Shown in pieces: positions 54,924-64,000 of a DNA stretch of 64,000 bases. Below the pieces are notes generated by a model that saw only the letters and a list, made by a program, of their open reading frames with translations, ran no database searches and had not been told where the DNA came from. The position numbers and the translations under genes are program-made. Numbering within the stretch: position 1 is the stretch's first letter; the number at the start of each line of letters is the position of its first letter. The DNA comes from Miscanthus floridulus (lineage: Eukaryota; Streptophyta; Magnoliopsida; Poales; Poaceae): contig NC_089597.1 in assembly GCF_019320115.1 (NCBI RefSeq), positions 116,008,000-116,071,999 on the forward strand. The letters are read 5' to 3'.

Positions 54924-56589
54924 CTGTCTGCTCCTTATCTTTTATATATATATATATATACTTCTTTGTTTCTTATTTTTCCTGTAATCTCCCTGTACCC
55001 CCTTGTTTATTCTTTGTTTTCTTTTGCTTTGCACGTACTTTTGTTTCTTCCCTGCGGTTTAGTAAAACACTGTAGGGGCACTGTCCCCTCCAGATTCCTA
55101 AAAAAAATCGATCGATCAGAGATGCTACTATACCAGGATCGAGTATGTATCCAGGTTTTTTTTTTCGTACGTACGCGGATCGGAGGTGGACGTCAACGTC
55201 GGCCGGATACGTATTCTTTCCACGCCCGGTGTACGTTGCGGGTGAAATACGTATGTGTTACACTGTGGAACTTAGAACAAGGACCGGCTCGGTCGGGCTA
55301 CCACCCACCACGTGTATACGTACTCCTATGCAGTACTGCCCACAGAACCAGAATCTGGAACACTTCAATTCGAAATGCATGCATGGTGGCGGAATTCAAG
55401 TTCGATCGTAAAAGGCCAGGAAAATATATGTATTGCTGACGAATTGCGTTTTTACACGTAGTATACTTTTTACTGACGGGTCAGGTTTTTGCTGTAGATG
55501 ACGACCACTGCAGTCTGTGGTACGCAGCAGAGACCACCAGCCGGCCGAAGTGGCTGACGTCAGGGCCAGGGGCCAGCGCGCGTCCCCAAGCCGGAAGCGG
55601 GCCGGCCGGCCACGTCGGCACGGTGGCCCGCCACTCCCCCACCGCCACATGGCCTGCACATGCACGATCGAAAGCCCCCCCGCGCGGTCGCCATCCGATG
55701 GCGATCGGACGACCGGGATTCATGGACGGGGCCGAGCGACGCCGACGCCGACGTGCGTCCCCTTCGCGCAGCAGCCGGCAGGGTCCCTGTCCCGCTCGCG
55801 GCTCGCGCCGGGGTCTGACGGCCAGGAGGCGTCGAGGCCCGGACGCCAAGGGGTGGCGGAGGCTTTGGCTGCGTCGCATGCAGACGGCGATGCAGATGCA
55901 GGGACCGGCGGTCGCCGTCGCGACCCTGGGGACCCGCCGGGGTGTGATGTGCCGGGACTGGCCGACTGGGAGGAGGCGGCGAGGACAACCAGTCGCCACT
56001 TGTCGCTTGTGTATATGCTGCTCCAAGTCCAGACAAAATCAGCTGCATGCTAAGGTTTTTGTAAGGGCCTGGACTGGGGCACGCACATTATCACATCCTC
56101 CTGGCGTCTTTTGGGCGACTGATTGGAGCATCATGGTCGAATGTAGTGTTTACACTTGACGGTACCGGCCGGTGCGCCAATCAGCTTCGTGTCAGGGTAC
56201 CACCGATTCTTTTCCGACAATAGTGAAGGAGGAGAAATCATGGTACAAGAATTTCGAAAGTTAATGCGCTTGATTAGTTTTAGAGAAACAGAATTGGGCT
56301 ATTTTTATTTCATCTTATAATCGGATTTCCGGTGAAAGAAGAAGAAGAAGTGTTAGTCTTACCAGTCGTTTCTATTATTTCTACTTATTCACACTGCCGT
56401 TATGGTTCCAGAGATGAACCGCCTCTACAAATCTTACTACTACTAATTACAGGCTTTAATAGAAGCACCACATTAATTCTCACCAGATGCTTTAGGAAAA
56501 AGGATAAATCCTATAAATTCTCACAATAAACAGAAATATCTAGCCTTTAAATTAGTAGAATTTAGGTATCTTCATCGATAATAACCACT
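54924..56589. other. Unassigned DNA, partly GC-rich
   Basis: 54924-55110 is AT-rich with (TA)n. 55480-56045 is strongly GC-rich with overlapping ORFs on both strands, none with a recognised domain. It holds one copy of a 42 bp inverted repeat (55860-55901). Confidence 0.4.
55860..55901 (+). repeat. 42 bp inverted repeat, left copy
   Basis: AGGCTTTGGCTGCGTCGCAT ... GATGCAG, exact inverse of 57207-57248. No terminal-motif or target duplication identified. Confidence 0.85.
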
Positions 56590-57060
56590 GGATCTATTAT
56601 AATCTATAAAAAAGTTACTCACCTCTGTCATTATGAAAACTGCACCAAGTAATTTTTTATCTAAATTAACCACCCTACCATTACAAAAGATAATTCAAAA
56701 TAATCTCCTAAATTTATATATAAATTACCCGCATCTGTCATTATAAAAATAATTCAAAATAATCCCCTAAATTTACATCTACATTACCCACTTTACCATT
56801 ATAAAACATAATTCAAAATAATCCCCTCACATTACTGTTATGAGAGACAGTTTAAAATAACCCTTTAACTTTGTATCAGAATTACCCACATTTGTACCTA
56901 AATTACCACTACGAAACATGATTCAAAATAATCCCCTCATATTGCAATTATCAAAGGTAATTTAAAGCAACCCTCTAACTTTGTATCAAAATTAAAATAA
57001 TTTAAAGTACACCATAATAGTTTTATGGATTTTCCACCTTTGTAATTATGAAAGATAATG
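56590..57060. repeat. AT-rich degenerate tandem repeats, about 60 bp
   Basis: Recurrent CATAATTCAAAATAATCCCCT, TAAATTACCCACxTTTxxCATTA blocks, at least five copies with indels. Noncoding. Confidence 0.65.
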
Positions 57061-57206
57061 CAAAATACACCTTTGCCATGGGGAGTACCCGTACCCTGTG
57101 TTGCTGTGCCTTTGTTTAAAACTAAAATACAAGATTTGAACCGTTTCCTTTAAAATTCCAACGTTCGAAAAGGTCTTTATACGAACCTCATTTTCTTGTA
57201 CGGTGA

Positions 57207-57248
57207 CTGCATCTGCATCGCCGTCTGCATGCGACGCAGCCAAAGCCT
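57207..57248 (-). repeat. 42 bp inverted repeat, right copy
   Basis: Exact inverse of 55860-55901, 1.3 kb away. Confidence 0.85.
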
Positions 57249-57546
57249 TTTCGAACGAGATTCGTCAGGTCGGTGACTGTAGCTGAGGCTGAGAGCCGCA
57301 GAGATTCGTCAGTTGCGCTAGGTTGGCCGGACGCAGAGAGGACGGTGAGCTAGGCTGGTGATGACACGAGGCTCCCATGGCAGTTTGGACGGCAGGGCAT
57401 GGCAGTATGGCACGGGCTCGTGGACACTTGGGCAGAGGCAGACACACCTCGTTGCAGCGGACCCACGATGTCAGCGGCACCCGAGATACCACCGTCACGT
57501 GGGCCAAATCCATCATCAAGGATATGTATGGGCATACTACTACTGC

Positions 57547-57785
57547 GGCTGTGTTTAGTTCGCGAAATTTGAAAATTTGACTATCGTAATACTTTCATTT
57601 TTATTTAGCAATTAGTGTTCAATCATAGACTAATTAGGCTCAAAACGTTCGTCTCACGATTTTCAACCAAACTGTGCAATTAGTTTTTTTCGTCTACATT
57701 TAATGCTTCATTCACGTATCGCAAAATTCGATGTGATGATTATCATAACACTTTTTGAGAAACTTTTTGGGAACTCAATACAACC
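57547..57785. mobile_element. Tourist-like MITE, copy in reverse orientation
   Basis: GGCTGTGTTTAGTTCGCG at the left and inverted GGTTGTATTGAGTTCCC at the right; interior landmarks CAATTAGTGTTCAATCATAG, CTAATTAGGCTCAAA and GTGCAATTAGTTTTTTTCGT are the inverse of those at 9179 and 58753. The right end is diverged and no TSD is clear. Confidence 0.75.
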
Positions 57786-58435
57786 GTACTAGCATGAATG
57801 AACGGAGCGCCCTTTCCTAGCGTATTTCCAGTACGATTCCTTCCTCTTTTAGCCGATGCACAGCTTCTGGCCTCGTCTAGATCGAGCATCGATGCACTCG
57901 GGATGGCGGGCAATCCCCCTCGTCGGTCGAAATGCATGGAGCGTGCGTGCATCTATTCCCGTGGAGGGAGGGAGGGAGGAATAAAGGGCGAGCGGTGAAG
58001 GAGGAGGGAGAGCCGTCGTCAGTGTCACTCACTCGAGAGGAGGACAGACAGATGCACTGAAAAAGCGGCAGCAGTCTTTGGTGCTGCACGAGCACGACTA
58101 CTACCACCTTTTTTTTTACCGATCTTTCAAGCGTCTTTCTGCCACGGAGTACGGCCGCCATTTGCGTACTTTGACCAAAATGCACCTCGCTGCCACTGTT
58201 CATCTCTTGACAGAGGTTTGCACTGCAAAAAGGTCAGTAGTATATCGCCACTAGTCATTTCTGAATTACTACTACCCGCTCTGACGGCTGCTAGATATTT
58301 TTTTGCCGTCTTGGAAGGGAAAGGATGTTAAGGCTGCCAGATGCTAGATTCTGAACCAGATGTTCGTCAGAATAAACAATCTGAAGTACATAACCTCTGG
58401 CATGTAGCCACTGATGATTTTCCAATTTCCATCAA
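57786..58435. other. Unassigned DNA
   Basis: Contains GGGAGGGAGGGAGG near 57965. No gene recognised. Confidence 0.35.
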
Positions 58436-58667
58436 GGCCTTTATTTAGATTGGAAGTTTTTTCACTCTCTCCATCACATCAAATCTTTGGACACATGCAT
58501 GGAGTATTAAATGTAGATAAAAAAATAACTAATTACACAGTTTGATTATAAATTACGAGACGAATCTTTTGAGCCTAGTTAGACCATGATTGGACAATAA
58601 TTGTCAAATACAAACGAAAGTGCTACAATGCCAAATACTAATTCCTAACCCCAATCTAAACCAGGCC
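58436..58667. mobile_element. Tourist-like MITE
   Basis: GGCCTTTATTTAGATTGG and inverted GGCCTGGTTTAGATTGG ends; CATCAAATCTTTGGACAC, ACTAATTACACAGTTTG and GACGAATCTTTTGAGCCTAG inside. The flanking 3 bp do not match exactly. Confidence 0.8.
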
Positions 58668-58752
58668 AAGGTACGTAGTAAACAGGTCCAATCAGTAGGT
58701 AGTCTTTGAGAAGCAGGACAAGACAAGACAGTTCGCCACTTGGTAGTATTAA

Positions 58753-58984
58753 GGGCCTGTTTAGTTCCCAAAAAATTTTGTGCAGCACTCATCACATCGA
58801 ATCTTGCGGCATATGCATGGAGTACTAAATGTAGACGAAAAAAAAACTAATTGCACAGTTGGATGAGAAATCGCGAGACGAAACTTTCGAACCTAATTAG
58901 TCCATAATTAGACACTAATTGCCAAATACAAACGAAAGTGCTACGGTAGCCCAAACCCAAAAATTTTTGGATCTAAACGCGCCC
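58753..58984. mobile_element. Tourist-like MITE with TAA duplication
   Basis: GGGCCTGTTTAGTTCCC and inverted GGGCGCGTTTAGATCC ends, flanked by TAA at 58750-58752 and 58985-58987. Same family as 58436-58667, only 85 bp away. Confidence 0.85.
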
Positions 58985-58987
58985 TAA

Positions 58988-61015
58988 CATACGAGGGGCT
59001 TTGTGCCTTTGGCACTGCTGACTCGCTCCATCAGCATTCAGCAGGTATGTATATTTATTCATTCACAGCAGAGGAAGAAGAACTCACCTAAAACTGTTCC
59101 TCTTCCTCCAATGGAGGCACGGTACTGTAGGCCAGGCAGAGATGATGATCGAGGCGAATCGTTTCGTTTCGAGAATATGCAAACTAAAACCTTCTGGGCG
59201 CGGACAAATGGAGCCCTGGAAATGAGAGTCAATGCAGTTAGGTGGGCGCACGCACACGTATGGGCATACGTGTGTGATGCAGCAACAATAGTAGACACAA
59301 GTGTAACTCTGAAGGCTCATCCATCCACAGTTTCGTTACCAGTTGTGGATTTGATCATTCACGCCCCGACTTGGTTCGCACGAATCGTCCTTTTCTGCGC
59401 CAGTTTCCATTTGAAGAATGCGTAGATTAGGCCCGGTCAAACGATGCCCTGCATGGATCATCATCACAACTAGAATCTGGAATATGGTGCTGGCTCTTCT
59501 GAATGCCATCTTTGTTTTTGTTTTCACCAGAAGAATACAATACAGCCTGCATACACATCTCTGTCACACCGCCGCCTTTAGACATTACAATAATAACCAA
59601 AGACGAAAAATTCAGACATATCAACACTTCAACACTCAACAGCAGGTTGGTTCTGCGAGGAAAATCCAGAGATGAGCAAGAGCACACGGCCGAAACACCT
59701 CACGGTTTTGGACTCTCATCAGTCATCCCTGGTCGTAGAAACACAAAGATACCCAAAATCCCTGCTGCCTGTTCATCAGCAGTGGCCTGGATCGACACTG
59801 CCAAGAGACAGGTCTGAACATCTCTGCGACCAACCATGATTGACGGTTATCGCGCTTGCAGGAACAGTAAACCGGCCCTTTGCCTAATGAGTGAGCGTAC
59901 TGTGTGTCTATGCATGACGCGACACATGAAATCCTCTGCATCCGAGTCAGTCATCAGTCACCACCCCACCCGAGAGCCGCTGAATCCGGCCGGCCGGCCG
60001 TCGTTATTGCGATTGCTGCTATCTCCTCCTACTCGATCAGCAGCAGCAGCAGCAGCACATACAGACACGTCGCTCTCGGGCAGTAGTATTCTCCAACAGT
60101 AGCTTTGGCGAGCTCTGATCCTACTGCAATGGAATAGAAACCACCGATCATTTGAATGATCGTGCTGGTGGTGGAGCCGACAACAACTGTTACCTACACG
60201 GGAGAGCGGCGCTATCATGTGCGTCAGGGTCGCTCCGTGACCGGGACTCTGAAACTCTCCCGGGAAAAGCTTCAGACGCTCTGAAACTCTGACCGGAATA
60301 AACCGCCGCGATTGGGTCTCCGGCGAAACTGTAAAAACGTGGCAGGACTACGTGTGTCATGAGTGGAATGGACACTGCTCGAGATGTATTCGGCGGTCCG
60401 GCTCTGTATCCGCTGATACGCAGTAGAAGAATTCAGCGAAAGAACACATGAATGGTTACAAAGCCGGCTGCTGGAGCAGAGAAACCTGAACCTGAATGGC
60501 GCCAGTTCTGATTTCTGAACTCCGAAGCCTGCCTGCCTTCCTACCTCTCGCGCGCGCACGCTTGGGTTGGGTGATGGGTCTTCTCCGTCACGGCACCACG
60601 GTTTCGCGCGTGTGGGTGGGCATTAGCAGCAATAATGAATGGGCCATTCGTGCGCCGTGTGGGAAAGCAAGGCATTCATTTGCGGAAAGCCGGCTGCAGG
60701 TTACCTAATCCGGTGACGCGATGCGACGAGCGACGAGGCGGGTCGCCGTCTCCTCTCGCTCTCGCTCGCTGCTCTGAAACCCAAGAGGAAGTTCGGCGCG
60801 CGCTGAGGTCAGATCATCTGAAAAAAGGATCAAAATGCTGAGCGATGGATGGATCAGTTGGCCTGTGCTGTGAGTGTGATGCGCTGGAATTCGACTGGCT
60901 AGGGCTTAGCTGGAACGGCGTTCGTCATGATTGAGCGACTTTTCAATCTACGCGCTCGTGCAACGGCATAAAATATTGCACAGATGTGAATGACTGAAGT
61001 CTGATGAGGAACTAA
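58988..61015. other. Unassigned DNA
   Basis: Mixed composition, with (CAG)n near 60040. Overlapping ORFs on both strands have no known motif. Confidence 0.35.
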
Positions 61016-61172
61016 GTGCTTGTTTAGTTCTAAAAAAATTTCCCAAAAAATGCTACAGTCAGGCCCGTAGATTAGCAGGAGCAAGCTGTGCGACTATTCA
61101 GGGCCTCTAAAGTACTAATTAACAAAGTGCTACAATAACCAGATTCTCAAAATTCACGAACTAAACACGCAC
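61016..61172. mobile_element. Internally deleted Tourist-like MITE
   Basis: GTGCTTGTTTAGTTC and inverted GTGCGTGTTTAGTTCGTG ends, 157 bp. Left flank TAA, right flank TGA, one base different. Confidence 0.7.
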
Positions 61173-61501
61173 TGAATCAGCTAGCGAGGAAATTCTTGGC
61201 GTTTGGTGCCTAGCTACCCTCCTCCTGCCTAGCTAGGAGCTACTCTACTGACCGTGTGCTTAATTGCATGGATTCAGAGAGGCAGCCGGGGAAGACTCTG
61301 ACTGAGACTGCGTCACCGTGGCGTAATGCTTGATCCGATCGCTAGCTATTGCTTGATCCCTGGAGATGCTTGCTCTTGCTTATCCAGTAGGCAAAAGAAT
61401 TGCACTTGCAGACATCACCCCACTCTGATCATCTGGTGACATGTACACGTCTGCTTCTGCACGCCAATAATTGGTGTCCGCACAAATGCGCATGCACGCT
61501 C
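61173..61501. other. Unassigned DNA
   Basis: No ORF or repeat recognised. Confidence 0.35.
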
Positions 61502-62220
61502 CACTACCGGACTCAGGCTCTTTGCCGAGTGCCTGTGACACTTGGCAAATCCCCATATACACTTGGCAAAGGCTTTGCCGAGTGTAACCGTTGACAAAAA
61601 TCACTCCGCAAAGCCGGTGACGGCAAAGGCCTCTTTGCCGATGGTCTTTTGTCGGGCACTCGACAAAAGCTTTGCCGAGTGCTCGTAAACCACTCGGCAA
61701 AGAAAAGTTGTCTGACGGCGCCAGATGACGGTTAAGGTCGCTTTGCCGAGCGCCTAACGGGGGCACTCGGCAAAGCCCGCTCTCTTTGCCGAGAGTCACT
61801 CGTACTACACTCGGCAAAGGTGGCCGCTTTGCTGAGTGTCTATATGTGACACTCGGCAAAGGCAGGGAGGCTTTGCCGAGTGTCTGACTGTTAGCACTCG
61901 GCAAAGAAAGCGAGGCTTTGCCAAGGGCTTCCCGGTTGACACTCGGCAAAGCCTCCATGGCTTTGCCGAGTGTTATGGTCATAACACTCGGCAAAGCCTC
62001 CCACCTTTGCCGAGTGTCTTGGTCATTGCACTCGGCATAGCTGGGAAATTTGCTTTTTTTTTATATTTTTTTGTTTATTGCATCCACACATACATATATC
62101 ACACAACCATCACATATTACACAACAATCACATATATCATACAGCCATCACATATAATCCATAACCATGACAAATATCATCACAAGTTGTCCACGGGTAT
62201 CCCATAGTCCACAAATATCA
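61502..62220. mobile_element. CACTA element fragment, left terminus and subterminal arrays
   Basis: Starts CACTACCGGACTCAGGC and then carries about twenty direct and inverted (T)TTGCCGAGTG motifs to 62040, followed by ACACAACCATCACATAT-type repeats to about 62200. No right end or transposase. The 204-codon minus ORF across it is a repeat by-product. Confidence 0.8.
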
Positions 62221-63708
62221 GCTCATACTCCGGCAGCAGCAGAGCAGAAGCTAAATAACCTTTGGCCGATTCGTGTAGTTCGTTCAGGTTCGCCGTGCGT
62301 TCACCCCCATCTCATTGACTGCGGCAGCAGCTGCATCTGATGGCGAAGGAAGCTCGTCCTGTCGTCGCACATCTTGGCTGGGCTCACGCGGGCAAGCAAA
62401 CGCGGTGGCAGCTAGCGATGGCGACCCTGCTGGATCGGATGGCGAAGGAAGCTCGTCCTGTCTGTCGTCCACGTACGACGATGGCGGCATGCAGCTAGCA
62501 GTACGCGCGCGCGCGCGGAGGAGGAGGAGGCGACCCCGGTGGCGGTGAGCTGGCTGGGGATCATCATCGGTGCAGGTCGATGCTGCTAGCTGCATCAATC
62601 ATGGTCATGGATGGCTAGCTATAGCTAGCTAGGTAGCTAGCTTCTGATGGAAGGTCCCTGTGTGGTGTGGATGTCGACGAGCGCGACGGCCGGGGGTGTG
62701 TGGTGTGGGGACTAGGAGAAGGGGCTTAGGCGTTGGGCTCAGTAGTCGGTAGGTGGCCAGGCCATTGACCGACCTCGTACTGTATCGCGCGATGCAGACG
62801 TCGCCGTCGCCGTCGCCGTCACCGAAACGTTTGCGTGGTCAGTGTTTTGGTTGGAGCAGGAACCAAAATCCGAGATTGCAGTCTGAAACGAAGCATGAGG
62901 AGTCTGTATGTACTAGTTTGTTTGCAGGCTCGAAGATGAAAGTCTGGCGGGCCCATGATCGATGGTAATCTTGCAGAGGCCTGTTAAGGCCCATGCTGCT
63001 AAAAGCCCAGCACCACTTTGCGGCCTTCATGCATGTCCGCTCTTCTCGAGTCTTTTTTGCAAGGCCCAAACAGAGGAGTAATACCACGCCTCAGCAGTCA
63101 GCAGTCAGGAGCCCAGCACGCTTGAAGCTTGTGCACCAGTCACGGTCGCGGCCCCCCGATCGACCCATGCACGTCACGTGCCCGGCGTAATAACAGCATA
63201 GGGCGAGCAGGAGCGTAGGTACACTCCTCGGGAGTACGGTGCTGTACCACAGGCGATCTCACAGCACAGAAGTCCAGCGTCGCTACTGCTCACTGCGCTA
63301 GCTGCACTGCACCGTACGGCCATCACGCGACTGTACATGTTGCCTGGCATGCAGAAAGCTAGTGGCATCACGCATGCCGGCATGCAGCCGCAGCCTGCTG
63401 CGCATGGGACATACGGCAACTGGCAAACAGTCGAAGCGAGCGAGGGATAGGGGATTTCTGCCGGACACACCGTGCGGGCCGGGGGACGGACGTAGGCCAC
63501 GTAGCGTAGGGAACAGTGCCCGGCAGATCTCTCTCGTCGGTGCCAGCGGCAACGGCCGGCCACAGCTGGCCGCCTGCACACTTGGCTCTGGCTGGCTGGC
63601 CGATCAGGCGGGTCCAGTGGACAACTTACGGCCGCGGGCCGCCTGCCCGGCCACATGGCTCGGGTGGCCGCGGATGCCTAGCCTATGCGTCTAGGGCGTG
63701 TATCATAT

Positions 63709-63759
<51 letters not shown>

Positions 63760-64000
63760 ATATATAATAAAACAATGCCTTGTGCTGCTTAGTTGGATCC
63801 AGGCCTCTCCGCTGAATCGGGCACGGGCAGGCAGTGAAGTTGCAGATGCAGATTCAGTATATCCTACGATTTGCAGAACGGACAGCCTCATCATGCCATC
63901 AGGTTGCTGCCCTGTACTTATCGGTCTCTAACGTCGTGTTGTGCTGTGCTGTGTGATGCATTCATTCACCGGTCAAAAGCTAGCTGAGGTCTTGCGTTGC
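62221..64000. other. Unassigned DNA with microsatellites
   Basis: It includes a 25 bp block, GATGGCGAAGGAAGCTCGTC plus five bases, twice (62339 and 62438), (CG)n at about 62503-62517, (GTCGCC)n at about 62800-62820 and the heptamer array at 63709. No gene recognised on either strand. Confidence 0.4.
63709..63758 (+). repeat. Heptamer microsatellite (GCTCTCC)7
   Basis: Seven perfect GCTCTCC units. Likely length-polymorphic. Confidence 0.9.

Noticed and set aside
55481..56159. Several ORFs of 160-181 codons on both strands in GC-rich DNA
   Set aside because: Overlapping frames on both strands with Arg/Pro/Ala-rich products and no motif; typical of GC-rich noncoding DNA.
61380..61994. 204-codon minus-strand ORF
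   Set aside because: Translation of CACTA TTTGCCGAGTG repeats.
63174..63656. 160-codon minus-strand ORF near the right edge
   Set aside because: No recognisable domain, and competing ORFs exist on the other strand.

Overview
This is a plant nuclear window. Intron-containing genes, a NAC transcription factor, and the types and density of transposable elements point to a grass. The element families (Tat-clade Gypsy with an antisense gene, SIRE/Maximus-type Copia with an LTR starting TGAAAGCATC on the minus strand, CACTA elements with TTTGCCGAGTG arrays, Tourist-like MITEs) suggest a panicoid grass of the sorghum/sugarcane/Miscanthus type; that assignment is inference. Only one host gene looks intact. 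All positions were read by eye.

Layout. 1-4306 is the 5' end of a Ty3/Gypsy element on the minus strand (broken gag plus a 2.6 kb LTR with GC-rich arrays). 4312-9815 is old intergenic DNA: a truncated MITE, a 935 bp Mutator-like long-TIR MITE with a clear target duplication, a DNA element carrying ACTAAAGG motifs, a worn Copia LTR relic and a Tourist MITE. 9816-29161 is one complete Tat-type Gypsy element (402 bp LTRs, target duplication ATCAT, LTRs about 4.5% different). It has been entered by a Copia solo LTR (15572-17166, duplication GCATG, placed exactly on the pol stop codon) and by a 5.5 kb CACTA transposon (21944-27436, duplication TTG) that carries exon/intron fragments of a chloroplast-type ascorbate peroxidase gene and a GT14 glycosyltransferase gene. 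The Gypsy 3' region also holds two tandem arrays and a multi-exon antisense gene.

29276-34532 is an almost complete PIF/Harbinger transposon (duplication TAA) with convergent ORF1 and DDE transposase genes, each broken by one lesion. 35914-39601 is the host gene: a three-exon NAC gene on the minus strand, 305 aa, with a miR164-type target site in its last exon and a TATA box upstream. 41842-54138 is a SIRE/Maximus-type Copia element on the minus strand with two LTRs, tRNA-iMet PBS, PPT, long gag, a pol that has lost its integrase core, and an extra ORF after pol. 54139-64000 has no recognisable gene: two CACTA termini, four Tourist-like MITEs of one family, repeat-rich AT stretches and GC-rich unassigned DNA.

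How it works together: most of the window is a nested record of transposition. The NAC gene is the one unit likely to act in the plant, probably under miR164 control. None of the autonomous elements looks able to move by itself, because every pol or transposase seen has nonsense or frameshift lesions.
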